Shown here in pieces: positions 49,518 to 57,935 of a stretch of 64,000 bases of DNA. A model generated the notes under the pieces. That model saw only the letters and a list, made by a program, of their open reading frames with translations. It did not search any database and was not told the DNA's origin. A program made the translations under genes and the position numbers. The stretch is taken from positions 2,170,001-2,234,000 of the forward strand of contig NZ_CP068393.1 in assembly GCF_018128945.1 (NCBI RefSeq), written 5' to 3'. How positions within the stretch are numbered: the stretch's first letter is position 1; the number at the start of each line of letters is the position of its first letter. The stretch is from Aristaeella hokkaidonensis. GTDB taxonomy: Bacteria > Bacillota > Clostridia > Christensenellales > Aristaeellaceae.

Positions 49518-50156
49518 ATGAAAATCGGAGTCATCCAGGCAAGTTCACAGGCTTCCAAAAACAGCCTGATCTACAATACCGTCAGGAAATATGCCCCGGA
49601 GGCGGAAGTGATCAACTTCGGCTGCACGGAAGAGGAGCAGGAGCGCTACAGCTATATCGAAATCTCCCTGCTGGCCGGGATGCTGCTTGCCGGCGGAGCG
49701 GTGGACTTTATCGTCACCGGCTGCTCCTCCGGCCAGGGCATGATGCTCGCCTGCAACAGCTTCCCGGGCGTGCTGTGCGGTTATGCGCCCACCCCGGTGG
49801 ATGCCTACCTCTTTGCCCAGATCAATAACGGCAACGCCGTTTCCCTTCCCCTGGGAGAAGAATACTCCTGGACCGGACCGGAAAACTTTGAGGCCACCAT
49901 CGCCCGGCTTTTCTCGGAGCCCTTCGGCCAGGGCTGGCCCAAGGGAGAATCCGCCCGAAAGCTCCGGGATACGGAACTGCTGAAGAGCATCCGCCGCAGC
50001 TCCCAGGTATCTGCCGTTGAGTTGTTGAATTCCCTGGACAAAGCTGTTGTGGAAAGCATCCTGCGGAAACAGAATGTCGTCAGGTACATTCTGGAACATG
50101 GCAACGAAGAGATAAAAAATACAATTCAGAATTATGAATTCAGAATTCAGAATTAA
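49518..50156 (+). CDS. RpiB/LacA/LacB-family sugar-phosphate isomerase
   Basis: 212 residues. The V-T-G-C-S-S-G-Q-G-M-M-L-A-C-N motif and the early I-Q-A-S-S-Q-A-S place it in the ribose-5-phosphate isomerase B fold, with a longer C-terminal extension. It should interconvert aldose and ketose phosphates. The last eleven residues (T-I-Q-N-Y-E-F-R-I-Q-N) and the TAA are encoded by a heptad tract. Confidence 0.88.
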   Translation: MKIGVIQASSQASKNSLIYNTVRKYAPEAEVINFGCTEEEQERYSYIEISLLAGMLLAGGAVDFIVTGCSSGQGMMLACNSFPGVLCGYAPTPVDAYLFAQINNGNAVSLPLGEEYSWTGPENFEATIARLFSEPFGQGWPKGESARKLRDTELLKSIRRSSQVSAVELLNSLDKAVVESILRKQNVVRYILEHGNEEIKNTIQNYEFRIQN

Positions 50157-50158
50157 TT
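50121..50158 (-). repeat. GAATTNT heptad tract inside a gene end
   Basis: Five units translated as the C-terminus of the RpiB-like protein. Confidence 0.85.
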
Positions 50159-50204
50159 GTTTTTACCACACTCATATCATTATGAATTAAAGAGAGATAC
50201 TTCT

Positions 50205-50645
50205 ATGGAAATACGAATTATTGACAACGATATCCGCCTGATTCCTTATTACCGGAACGACGAGGTTTCCCTTGCCTGGTACCAGGATCTGGACGTCTGC
50301 AAACAAGTGGATAATATCGATCACACCTATGACCTGGAAACCCTGCATAACATGTATGATTACCTGTCCAGCCACGGCGACTGTTATTATATCGAGTACC
50401 AGGGCGTGCTGGTGGGTGACGTTTCCCTGCGGGAGAATAAGGAAGTCGCCATCGTCATCTGCAAGGAATACCAGAACCGGCACATCGGCCGGAAGTGCGT
50501 CACAGATATGCTGAAGCTGGCAAAAGAGAAGGGTTATGACAAGGTCATCGCCAATATCTACACCTTCAACGAGCAGAGCAAGAGCATGTTCCGGGCGCTG
50601 GGCTTCGTGCAGACCGGCGAAGAAGACTTTGAACTGATACTGTGA
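50205..50645 (+). CDS. GNAT family N-acetyltransferase
   Basis: 146 residues from the ATG at 50205 (AGAGAG upstream). Acetyl-CoA loop N-R-H-I-G-R-K-C-V, then N-I-Y-T-F-N-E-Q-S-K-S-M-F-R-A-L-G-F. Third GNAT in this cargo block. Substrate unknown. Confidence 0.88.
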   Translation: MEIRIIDNDIRLIPYYRNDEVSLAWYQDLDVCKQVDNIDHTYDLETLHNMYDYLSSHGDCYYIEYQGVLVGDVSLRENKEVAIVICKEYQNRHIGRKCVTDMLKLAKEKGYDKVIANIYTFNEQSKSMFRALGFVQTGEEDFELIL

Positions 50646-50652
50646 GGACTCC

Positions 50653-51276
50653 ATGGATATTCAGCGCATAGACAACTATACAGATACCCGTTTTTCAAAG
50701 ACCGTGCTGGAGCAGCACGGCGCTTACCTGATTAACGGTGATCCCTATGAAATCGAAATCACAGGCTCGTCGGAAGCGACAGTCTGCGGAAAAGATCCGG
50801 CCGCATATGCGGAGCTGATTGAGGAATTCCGTTTCCACGCGCCGCATATCGTCCGCTTCTTTGACGATACCGGTTCGCCGCTTGCGGAGTATCCTGTTCC
50901 GGAGATCATAGAGGTGAAACCGGATCAAATCCAGCCTTCCCAGTTCTTTGTGGATGAGGAAAAACTGGCCGCCATCCGGACCTTTATCCATCGGCCGGAG
51001 GATGTCGTTATCCAGGTGCTTCCCTGGAACGGCCGTTTCATCTCCCTGGACGGTCACACCCGCCTGTACGCTGCCGTGCAGGACGGTTTCCCGTTCGTGA
51101 AGGCGGTCATCAGCGAAACGGATGACTGGGTCTGGCCCTTTGTCCGGGAAGCGGAAAGAAGAAACATCCTCAGTCCCCGTGACCTGATCCTGCTTTCCCA
51201 TGATGAGTACGAGGTGCAGTGGAATCAGTACTGCGATTCCGTCTTTGCGCAGCAGGATCCCAGTGCTGACGAATAA
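50653..51276 (+). CDS. ParB/sulfiredoxin-fold protein
   Basis: 207 residues, GAGGACTCC before the ATG. The segment I-Q-P-S-Q-F-F-V-D-E-E-K-L, then V-I-Q-V-L-P-W-N-G-R-F-I-S-L-D-G-H-T-R-L-Y-A-A follows the ParB N-terminal pattern, in which D-G-H-T-R takes the place of G-E-R-R. No DNA-binding domain follows. Role unknown. It ends 4 bp before the convergent phage gp10-like gene. Confidence 0.7.
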   Translation: MDIQRIDNYTDTRFSKTVLEQHGAYLINGDPYEIEITGSSEATVCGKDPAAYAELIEEFRFHAPHIVRFFDDTGSPLAEYPVPEIIEVKPDQIQPSQFFVDEEKLAAIRTFIHRPEDVVIQVLPWNGRFISLDGHTRLYAAVQDGFPFVKAVISETDDWVWPFVREAERRNILSPRDLILLSHDEYEVQWNQYCDSVFAQQDPSADE

Positions 51277-51279
51277 CTC

Positions 51280-51786
51280 TTACCTCTCTGTTATTTCATA
51301 ATCAAAATCATTGTATAGTCCACCGGTGTCAAGCAAAGCCTTGTCACCGGCTTTTCCTTTTACCAGGACGCCTTTCTTCGCGACCCGGTTATAAATCCAT
51401 CCGCCGGAAAGGGTAACCGGGCTGTTGGGCGGATCAATCCCGGCGTCAATATATTCCCGGATACCGTCCGCACCCCGCTGTCCGGCATTCTCCAGCCCGG
51501 CCTGCGTGCCGGATAAATCGCCATTGTTTGCCGCCTCGCAGGCTTCCATCAGGCACTCCGCCATCTCTGTTCGCAGTTCTTCCTTTGCCAGGGCCGGCCG
51601 GACCACCGGCCGGGGCGGGATCCGCATAACCGGCGATCCCCGGGTATGGATGCCCAGCAGGAATTTGGACCGGGCGGAAGCCCCGGACGTCAGGCCCACG
51701 TCCACCCGGTGCTTTTGCAGGTACTCCAGGCATTTCGCCCGTTTTTTGATTTGATCCGTATTCTCTGTGATTGTGATCTTCAGCAT
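51280..51786 (-). CDS. Phage gp10-like head-tail protein, copy A
   Basis: 168 residues, 97-98 percent identical in protein to copy B at 52619 by direct comparison (four differences noticed). L-K-I-T-I-T-E-N, V-D-V-G-L-T-S-G and D-T-G-G-L-Y-N-D-F-D-Y-E-I match the HK97 gp10/tail-component family. No clear ribosome site before the ATG at 51786; the frame starts ten codons earlier. Confidence 0.75.
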   Translation of the reverse strand: MLKITITENTDQIKKRAKCLEYLQKHRVDVGLTSGASARSKFLLGIHTRGSPVMRIPPRPVVRPALAKEELRTEMAECLMEACEAANNGDLSGTQAGLENAGQRGADGIREYIDAGIDPPNSPVTLSGGWIYNRVAKKGVLVKGKAGDKALLDTGGLYNDFDYEITER

Positions 51787-52150
51787 ATGTTCACATTTTG
51801 CGCATGCGGAATACATACAGACATTTTACAATCAGGGTGGTGGATTCCATACAGAAAGGAGATTCCCATGGAAAAGAACACCCCTAACATTTCCAGCTCC
51901 CTGCGTCATGAGATCCTGAGGATTCCCGAGGCCACTTACGCGGCCACCGGCATTATCATCAACGGCCGGCGGATCAAGAGCCTGGTTTTCACCACAGACC
52001 TGGCTATCATCCGGAACTGTGACGCGGACGCTGTTTTCGCGGTATATCCCTTCACGCCCCAGCAGGTCATCAGTGACGCGATCATCAAGGCGTCCTATAT
52101 CCCTGTTTTCTGCGGCGTCGGCGGCGGCACCACCCAAGGCCTGCGCACCG
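51281..52150. repeat. 870-bp direct duplication, copy A
   Basis: Matches 52620-53489 at a constant offset of 1339 bp. The left border is exactly the 3' end of the gp10-like gene; the right border lies inside the TIM-barrel gene. Only scattered substitutions are seen, so the event is recent. Confidence 0.9.
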
Positions 52151-52227
52151 ACTGCCGCAGCGCTTGCCCTGGAGTTTATCAATATCAGCGTCCTGCTTGT
52201 CAAAGGGCTCTGGAGAAAGAAGGATAA
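51868..52227 (+). pseudogene. Truncated copy of the TIM-barrel gene
   Basis: The first about 94 codons equal those of the intact gene at 53207. At about 52150 the sequence switches to the out-of-frame 3' end of another gene (its own frame would read A-A-L-A-L-E-F-I-N-I-S-V-L-L-V-K-G-L-W). The encoded protein lacks more than half of the barrel and should be inactive. Confidence 0.85.
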
Positions 52228-52229
52228 AA

Positions 52230-52379
52230 ATGATTGATTTCCTGTTTGATGCAGCCGAGGTTGTCCTGGACGTTATCATTAACATATTCTCGGCGAAGCG
52301 GCGGAAGCTCAAAGCCCAGCGCAAAGCGGAGGAAACCGGAGGAACCAGTGAACACACCGAAGATGAACAGGGACAATAA
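52230..52379 (+). CDS. Small hypothetical protein (49 aa)
   Basis: ATG at 52230 preceded by GAAGGATAAAA. Hydrophobic-acidic N-terminus (D-F-L-F-D-A-A-E-V-V-L-D-V-I-I-N-I-F), then a basic part and an acidic tail. Overlaps the next ORF. No family recognised. Confidence 0.45.
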   Translation: MIDFLFDAAEVVLDVIINIFSAKRRKLKAQRKAEETGGTSEHTEDEQGQ

Positions 52380-52617
52380 TGTGCCTGTGATCTGTCCGTA
52401 CTGCGGACAGGAAATGGATGACGGAGAAGTCATGAGCAACGGCCCCTGTGCTCTCTACTGGTTGCCATCTGATCCGGAGCGCAGGGCTTTGGCCTTCCGT
52501 GGGGGCCGCGGCCTGCTTAAAAATGTTGTTTCCGGGAACCTTGTACAGATTTCTATAAAGGGAAATTACTGCCACACCTGCAGGAAACTGATCATCCCCA
52601 CGGAGATCCAGCCCTGA
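52363..52617 (+). CDS. Zinc-ribbon protein (PF20097/DUF6487-like)
   Basis: 84 residues. C-P-Y-C-G-Q-E-M-D-D-G and the later C-H-T-C form a zinc ribbon; W-L-P in between is typical of the small PF20097-type proteins. Start could also be the GTG at 52381. It ends 1 bp before the convergent gp10-like copy B. Confidence 0.65.
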   Translation: MNRDNNVPVICPYCGQEMDDGEVMSNGPCALYWLPSDPERRALAFRGGRGLLKNVVSGNLVQISIKGNYCHTCRKLIIPTEIQP

Positions 52618-52618
52618 C

Positions 52619-53125
52619 TTACCTCTCCGTAACCTCATAGTCAAAATCGTTATACAGCGCACCGGTGTCAAGCAAAGCCTTGTCACCGGCTTTTCCTTTC
52701 ACCAGGACGCCTTTCTTCGCCACCCGGTTATAAATCCATCCGCCGGAAAGGGTAACCGGGCTGTTGGGCGGATCAATTCCGGCGTCAATGTATTCCCGGA
52801 TACCGTCCGCACCCCGCTGTCCGGCATTCTCCAGCCCAACCTGTGTACCGGATAAATCGCCTTTATTTGCCGCCTCGCAGGCTTCCATCAGGCACTCCGC
52901 CATCTCTGTTCGCAGTTCTTCCTTTGCCAGGGCCGGCCGGACTACCGGCCGGGGCGGGATCCGCATAACCGGCGATCCCCGGGTATGGATGCCCAGCAGG
53001 AATTTGGACCGGGCGGATGCCCCGGACGTCAGGCCCACATCCACCCGGTGCTTTTGCAGGTACTCCAGGCATTTTGCCCGTTTTTTGATTTGATCCGTAT
53101 TCTCTGTGATTGTGATCTTCAGCAT
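52619..53125 (-). CDS. Phage gp10-like head-tail protein, copy B
   Basis: 168 residues, near-identical to copy A (differences include N/K and A/V around residues 98-107 and G/A, I/V near the end). This copy is next to the intact TIM-barrel gene and the DUF4054 connector, so it is likely in the original place. Function: head-tail joining or tail completion. Confidence 0.8.
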   Translation of the reverse strand: MLKITITENTDQIKKRAKCLEYLQKHRVDVGLTSGASARSKFLLGIHTRGSPVMRIPPRPVVRPALAKEELRTEMAECLMEACEAANKGDLSGTQVGLENAGQRGADGIREYIDAGIDPPNSPVTLSGGWIYNRVAKKGVLVKGKAGDKALLDTGALYNDFDYEVTER

Positions 53126-53489
53126 ATGTTCACATTTTGCGCATGCGGAATACATACAGACATTTTACAATCAGGGTGGTGGATTCCATACAGAAAGGAG
53201 ATTCCCATGGAAAAGAACACCCCTAACATTTCCAGCTCCCTGCGTCATGAGATCCTGAGGATTCCCGAGGCTACCTATGCGGCCACCGGAATTATCATCA
53301 ACGGCCGGCGGATCAAGAGCCTGGTTTTCACCACAGACCTGGCTATCATCCGGAACTGTGACGCGGACGCTGTTTTCGCGGTATATCCCTTCACGCCCCA
53401 GCAGGTCATCAGTGACGCGATCATCAAGGCGTCCTATATCCCTGTTTTCTGCGGCGTCGGCGGCGGCACCACCCAGGGTCTGCGTACCG
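52620..53489. repeat. 870-bp direct duplication, copy B
   Basis: Partner of 51281-52150; the sequence between the copies (52151-52619) carries two small plus-strand genes and the tail of a third. Confidence 0.9.
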
Positions 53490-53869
53490 TTACCCTGGCG
53501 AAGGACGTGGAATGCCAGGGCGCCATGGGTGTTGTACTCAACGCGCCGATCACCAACCCGAACCTGGCCGCCGTTGTCAAGGCGGTGGATATTCCCGTGA
53601 TCATCACGGTTACCAAACCGGATACGGATATTGAAGCCCGGCTGGATGCCGGCGCCTCCATCCTGAACGTCGCCGGCGGCGCCGCCACACCGGATATTGT
53701 CCGCAGCATCCGGGAGCGCTTCCCGGAGGTTCCCATCATCGCCAGCGGCGGAAACACGGATGAGACCATCGAGAAGACGATCCTGGCCGGGGCAAACGCG
53801 ATTACCTACACCCCGCCAACCACCAATGACCTGTTCAAGGCCCTCATGGAAAAATACAGGGAAGAGTAA
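53207..53869 (+). CDS. TIM-barrel protein of the thiamine-phosphate/NanE-like superfamily
   Basis: 220 residues, AAAGGAG before the ATG. Phosphate-binding signs: G-G-G-T-T-Q-G near residue 88, I-L-N-V-A-G-G-A-A, and I-I-A-S-G-G-N-T-D-E-T-I. The fold resembles small beta/alpha-barrel enzymes such as thiamine-phosphate synthase; many database entries are named simply hydrolase. Reaction unknown. It ends 4 bp before the convergent DUF4054 gene. Confidence 0.7.
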   Translation: MEKNTPNISSSLRHEILRIPEATYAATGIIINGRRIKSLVFTTDLAIIRNCDADAVFAVYPFTPQQVISDAIIKASYIPVFCGVGGGTTQGLRTVTLAKDVECQGAMGVVLNAPITNPNLAAVVKAVDIPVIITVTKPDTDIEARLDAGASILNVAGGAATPDIVRSIRERFPEVPIIASGGNTDETIEKTILAGANAITYTPPTTNDLFKALMEKYREE

Positions 53870-53873
53870 TCCC

Positions 53874-54281
53874 TCATGGTATATAGACTGACCGGCTGTA
53901 CAGCCGGATCAGCGACAGCAGCTGCAGTCCAAAGGTGGTTTCCGGCAGATCCGCCAGAACCGTGGACGCAGCGGAAGAAGCAGAGGAGGCGCCGGCCGCG
54001 TAAGTGACCGACACCTCCCCTGCTTTTTTACCTGTAATCCGCTGCGGCGGCTGCCCTGCCATGGCAATCTGTTCCTTGGTTGCAACAATCTCATCAGGCA
54101 GGGCCGTGCGGGCATACAGCGTCAGCTTATGCGCCGCGTACAGCCGCCGGGCCTCCTCCGCGTCCTCCGCCGTGAAGGCGGAGAAGCGGGCATTGGCCTG
54201 GGCAATACAGGAGGATAAAACAAAAGCGGGCTTAAAGCCCGCAAATTGTGGATAATAGGATTTAAACTCCGATTCTGTCAA
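53874..54281 (-). CDS. Phage DUF4054-type head-tail connector
   Basis: 135 residues from a TTG at 54281 (GAGG nine bases upstream). S-Y-Y-P-Q-F-A-G-F, A-A-H-K-L-T-L-Y-A-R, G-E-V-S-V-T-Y-A-A-G and the end T-T-F-G-L-Q-L-L-S-L-I-R are the DUF4054 pattern. The first 20 bases are shared with the 3' end of the inserted LRR gene in another frame. Confidence 0.8.
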   Translation of the reverse strand: MTESEFKSYYPQFAGFKPAFVLSSCIAQANARFSAFTAEDAEEARRLYAAHKLTLYARTALPDEIVATKEQIAMAGQPPQRITGKKAGEVSVTYAAGASSASSAASTVLADLPETTFGLQLLSLIRLYSRSVYIP

Positions 54282-55707
54282 AGTCTGATTCCTCGTACAG
54301 GTCGCTCAGATCCGGAAGATCCAGCTTCACGCAGTTCTCAAAGGCGTCGGGGCCGACGTTTTCCAGTTCCTCCGGCAGCTCGATGCTTTCCAGTGCCAGG
54401 CAGTTGGAGAAGGCTTTGTCGCCGATCACTTCCACCGGATCGGGAATCACGATTTCCTTCAGCATGTAGCAGCAGAAGAAGGCGCTTTCACCGATTTCCT
54501 CCAGATCGTCCGGCAGCCGGATGTCCGTCAGGGCAATGCAGCCGGAGAAGGTGAAGGGATTGATCGAATAGGTCCAGGAAGGCATCACCATGCTCTGCAG
54601 GGACTGGCAGCGGCAGAAGGCCTTGGCGCCGATGAAGCTGCAGGTATCCGGAATGGAGATGTTTGTCAGGCTGATGCAGCCGTCAAACGCTTCGCTGCCG
54701 ATGTAGTCCACCGCAGCGGGCAGGGTCACGCTGGCCAGGCTTTCACAGTTCTGGAAAGCGCCGCCGCCGATGTAGAACAGCTCGTCCGGCAGGATCAGCT
54801 CTGTCAGGCTTGTGCAGCCCGCAAAGGTGTTCTTGCCGATGGTGGTCAGATCCACAGGCAGGCGCACGGAAGTCAGGCTTTCACAGTTCCGGAAGGCCAT
54901 TTCCCCGATGAAGGTAATGTTTTCCGGGAAAACCAGTTCCGTCAGGGCGGTGCAGTCCTGGAAGGCACGTTCCGCAATGGAGGTGACTTTCGCCGGGAAG
55001 GTGATGCTCTTCAGCTTACGGCAGCCGTTGAAGGCGTCCGCGCCGACGGTGGAGATATTGGTATCATGCAGGTTGATATACCGCAGGTTGTCGCACTGGT
55101 AGAATGCCCGCCGGCCGATCGCCCGCACCGATTCGAAAACAACCACCTGGGCGAGGCTTTCATTGCCGTAGAAGGCGGACGCACCGATAATGCGGGTTCC
55201 GTCCGGCAGCGTATACGCGCTGTATTCCTTGGTCATCGGATAGCAGATCAGGCGGCCGTCATCCCGGCTGAACAGCACTCCGTCGTTCAGGTACAGGTTC
55301 GGATTCCCTTCGGCAACCGTCAGGTCCGTCAGCCAGGCGCAGCCTTCAAAGGGATTCATGCCGACCTCCGTCAGGGTGGCGGGCAGGATCACCTTTTCCA
55401 GGTTGGCGCAGCGGCGGAAAGCGTAATCCCCGAGGCAGACCAGACCATCCTTGATTTCCAGCTCCTCCAGGTAATCATCTGCCTGGAAAGCGGAAGGCCC
55501 GATAGCCGTAACTTTAATGCCGTTCAGCTCCTGCGGAATAACCAGGGAGGTTTCCGTTCCTTCATACAGGATGATTTCTGCAGTGCCGTCATGCTGGATG
55601 ATATAGGTGTAATCCCCGGCCTTCTGGCTCTGCTCCGCAACAGCGGCCGGAAGGACACAACAAAGGAAGAGAACACATAACATCAGAGCCGCTATGAGTT
55701 TTCTCAT
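54262..55707 (-). CDS. Secreted BspA-type leucine-rich repeat protein
   Basis: 481 residues; ATG at 55707 with GGAGG seven bases upstream. Signal peptide (L-I-A-A-L-M-L-C-V-L-F-L-C-C-V-L-P-A-A-V-A), then about 17 LRR_5 repeats (x-I-x-x-x-A-F-x-x-C-x-x-L-x-x-[IV]-x-[IL]-P) up to about residue 465. No membrane anchor or sortase motif. Adhesin-like surface binding is usual for the family. It interrupts the phage capsid-connector junction in the same orientation, and its last codons overlap the connector start, so its own C-terminus may have been lost. Confidence 0.85.
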   Translation of the reverse strand: MRKLIAALMLCVLFLCCVLPAAVAEQSQKAGDYTYIIQHDGTAEIILYEGTETSLVIPQELNGIKVTAIGPSAFQADDYLEELEIKDGLVCLGDYAFRRCANLEKVILPATLTEVGMNPFEGCAWLTDLTVAEGNPNLYLNDGVLFSRDDGRLICYPMTKEYSAYTLPDGTRIIGASAFYGNESLAQVVVFESVRAIGRRAFYQCDNLRYINLHDTNISTVGADAFNGCRKLKSITFPAKVTSIAERAFQDCTALTELVFPENITFIGEMAFRNCESLTSVRLPVDLTTIGKNTFAGCTSLTELILPDELFYIGGGAFQNCESLASVTLPAAVDYIGSEAFDGCISLTNISIPDTCSFIGAKAFCRCQSLQSMVMPSWTYSINPFTFSGCIALTDIRLPDDLEEIGESAFFCCYMLKEIVIPDPVEVIGDKAFSNCLALESIELPEELENVGPDAFENCVKLDLPDLSDLYEESDFDRIGV

Positions 55708-55777
55708 CCGTATCCCTCCCATCACACTGTTCTATTCTGCATTTTTCATTCATATAATGATATCGTGTTTTCGCCGG

Positions 55778-56137
55778 TTAGTCAATTTTTTTGTTGTTTT
55801 CCGCTGCCGCAGAATCCCCCTGTGACGCGGTTTTCACCGCGTTTTGTTTCCGGCCGGATGTGTTAGAGCGTGTTTCACCCTCCGGAGAAGGGGCGGCAGG
55901 CACTTTCCGGCCTGTCGCGTCCGTACCCTCCAGCGGCTCCGCCTCAAGCTTTTTCCGCTGTACGGAGGTCACTGCCGCCTCCAGGGAACCGTCGTTCAGC
56001 AGCATCTGGAACAGGGGATCCTCGCGGATGGCCTCCGGGGCTTCCCGGAAGGTCAGGCGCGTTTCCGGGGTAACCCGGTGAATTACTGCGCCGGTATGAT
56101 CACGAAACTCGGCACAAACGCGGGAAAGAATGAGCAT
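55778..56137 (-). CDS. Phage head protein of unknown family
   Basis: 119 residues from the ATG at 56137 with AGGAG nine bases upstream. L-S-R-V-C-A-E-F-R-D-H-T-G-A-V-I-H-R-V-T-P looks like small proteins that follow DUF2184 capsid genes. The second half is low-complexity, polar, ending N-N-K-K-I-D. Role unknown. Confidence 0.55.
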   Translation of the reverse strand: MLILSRVCAEFRDHTGAVIHRVTPETRLTFREAPEAIREDPLFQMLLNDGSLEAAVTSVQRKKLEAEPLEGTDATGRKVPAAPSPEGETRSNTSGRKQNAVKTASQGDSAAAENNKKID

Positions 56138-56165
56138 ATACAAAAATCTCCTTTCGTCGATTTTA

Positions 56166-56264
56166 AATGAAATGTTGCTTCGCAACATGAAATATCGGCC
56201 AAAGGCCGATGTGAAATATTCGACTTCGTCGAATGTGAAATGTTCGTCTCCGACGAACGTGATA
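56166..56264. repeat. Array of four short hairpins
   Basis: Cores GTTGCTTCGCAAC, ATCGGCCAAAGGCCGAT, ATTCGACTTCGTCGAAT, GTTCGTCTCCGACGAAC separated by RTGAAAT spacers. Same design as 13452-13563; the first core is identical to one there. Confidence 0.85.
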
Positions 56265-56308
56265 ATTACCTGGACTTCCTTTTCGAAGATCTAGGGGTAT
56301 TCAGCAAC

Positions 56309-56331
56309 TCATAATTATGAATTATGAATTG
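56309..56331 (+). repeat. GAATTNT heptad tract
   Basis: Three units, starting a few bases after the capsid gene stop. Confidence 0.8.
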
Positions 56332-56336
56332 ACGGA

Positions 56337-57308
56337 TCAGATTCCGTCTAAATATCTGACCGTACTCGGATACAGGAACCTGACCTCGGAGAACTGCGCG
56401 ATATAGGGGATTTTGATCCGCATTTCGGAGTACTCCGTGTCCATCCGGCGCAGGGGCTGGGTGAGGTTGAAGCAGATCCGGTCCACCCGGTTCATATAGA
56501 CCACCATGCGGTCGGATCCGTTGCTGCCCACGCCGCCGCACCACTTGCAGGGAGAAATGGTCAGTTCCCCGCCCTGCTGCACAGACAGGTTATTCTCCAG
56601 CACATAGGTCAGGATGGACCGTTCGGAGTCGTCGGACACCTTGCGGGTCACCAGCTGCCCAAACTGTTCCACAGGGATCAGGATATGGTTCGGCAGGGCG
56701 TCAGAAGAGCAGTCGTTGTCCTTCCAGAGGGCGGAAATAGCCCGGTTGATGTCCGCCAGGATCTCATCCGCCGTCTTGTTGTCCCAGGCCGTGTCCGTTC
56801 CTCCCGGGGTATGCGGTGCCGCGGAAGACCGGGTGATATTCGGGTTATTGCACAGGCCTGTGGAAGATACCTTGGTAAAGCCGGTATAAACATTGCGGTC
56901 AATCAGCTTGTCGCAGTGCAGGCGGATACCCTTGTTCAGGAAAGTTTCCGGATCCCGGCCGACCTGCAGCATCTTCTCCCGCTCCATGGTGGAGAAGGAC
57001 ATATATTCCGCGAAGTTGAAGGTCCGGGCCACCTGCTTGGACATGTCCGCCTGGATCACGGGAATATCGTTGGCCGCCTCAAAGAAGAGGTTGTCGTCAT
57101 CCCCGCCGGAGGAAGCATAGGAAACGTCCACGGAGGCAATGGATTCCAGCAGTCCGCCGCCGGTAATGACCGGCATATCCCGGGGCCAGTCCGTACCGGA
57201 CAGCGGCTCCAGGATGGTGTCATCCACCTTCTCCAGTTCCTTCATCAGGAAGGTATAGGAATCGTTCACCGCCATACGGCGGGGAGCGATCCGCGTCAGT
57301 TGATTCAT
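56337..57308 (-). CDS. Phage major capsid protein, DUF2184 type
   Basis: 323 residues from the ATG at 57308 (AGGAG eight bases upstream). N-terminal R-R-M-A-V-N-D-S-Y-T-F-L and the later I-L-I-P-V-E-Q-F-G-Q-L-V-T, plus R-M-D-T-E-Y-S-E-M-R-I-K-I-P-Y-I-A-Q-F-S, match the HK97-fold DUF2184 capsid proteins. It would form the icosahedral shell. ORF fully intact. Confidence 0.88.
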   Translation of the reverse strand: MNQLTRIAPRRMAVNDSYTFLMKELEKVDDTILEPLSGTDWPRDMPVITGGGLLESIASVDVSYASSGGDDDNLFFEAANDIPVIQADMSKQVARTFNFAEYMSFSTMEREKMLQVGRDPETFLNKGIRLHCDKLIDRNVYTGFTKVSSTGLCNNPNITRSSAAPHTPGGTDTAWDNKTADEILADINRAISALWKDNDCSSDALPNHILIPVEQFGQLVTRKVSDDSERSILTYVLENNLSVQQGGELTISPCKWCGGVGSNGSDRMVVYMNRVDRICFNLTQPLRRMDTEYSEMRIKIPYIAQFSEVRFLYPSTVRYLDGI

Positions 57309-57336
57309 GGAAAAACTCCTTTCGTGGCGCATGCTA

Positions 57337-57369
57337 AATTCACAATTCATAATTCATAATTCATAATTT
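57337..57369 (-). repeat. GAATTNT heptad tract
   Basis: Five units upstream of the capsid gene. Confidence 0.85.
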
Positions 57370-57417
57370 TGTAGATACTCAACCCAGCAGGCATACACTT
57401 ACAGGGTGTTGTACACT

Positions 57418-57450
57418 AATAATTCTGAATTCTTAATTCTGAATTAAATT
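57418..57450 (-). repeat. Heptad tract supplying a phage stop codon
   Basis: AATTCTG-type units; the TAA of the cement protein gene (57444) is inside. Confidence 0.8.
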
Positions 57451-57935
57451 ATGTTTCTCTTGTTTACGACAACCTCGCAGCACATGGCTCCGCTGTTCCG
57501 GATCCGGACGTTCTCCAGCAGCACGGTGGAGTCAGCTGCACCTGCGGAGGCGGTCAGTGCTCCGTCGGATTTCCGGATATAAACCTTGCCGCCGGTTGTG
57601 CCGCTGGCAGCCAGTGAAACGGTGATACCGCCCCGGACCAGCACTTCCATCACATCCCCCGGTTTCCAACAGCCCGCCTGGGGATTGCCGGACTGATCCT
57701 GCGGATAGGTGTCCGGGGTCTTGTCCGCAATCCGGACCGCGAAGCCCAGGAAGCTGCTGAAATCCTGCGGGGAATCCGGATCGAAAGGAACCGCTCCGCC
57801 CGAGGCCAGGAACACCGGAGTGCCGAAGGGAATCTCCTCCTCCCCCGCGTTCTTCACCGAGATCACAATATCGTCCACGGAGCGGCTAATTGCTCCGGGA
57901 CTGCCGTTGCCAAAGACTGCCTGTACCTTACCCAC
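57444..57935 (-). CDS. Phage capsid cement/decoration protein
   Basis: 163 residues from the GTG at 57935, selected because AAGGAGG lies nine bases upstream and the protein start overlaps the protease stop by 8 bp. V-F-G-N-G-S-P-G-A-I-S-R-S-V-D-D-I-V, G-F-A-V-R and D-V-M-E-V-L-V-R-G match the structural cement proteins that stabilise DUF2184 capsids. Stop codon in a heptad tract. Confidence 0.75.
   Translation of the reverse strand: MGKVQAVFGNGSPGAISRSVDDIVISVKNAGEEEIPFGTPVFLASGGAVPFDPDSPQDFSSFLGFAVRIADKTPDTYPQDQSGNPQAGCWKPGDVMEVLVRGGITVSLAASGTTGGKVYIRKSDGALTASAGAADSTVLLENVRIRNSGAMCCEVVVNKRNII

Noticed and set aside
51868..52227. A separate intact enzyme gene
   Set aside because: It equals the N-terminal part of 53207-53869 and then switches to the end of an unrelated gene; called a pseudogene.
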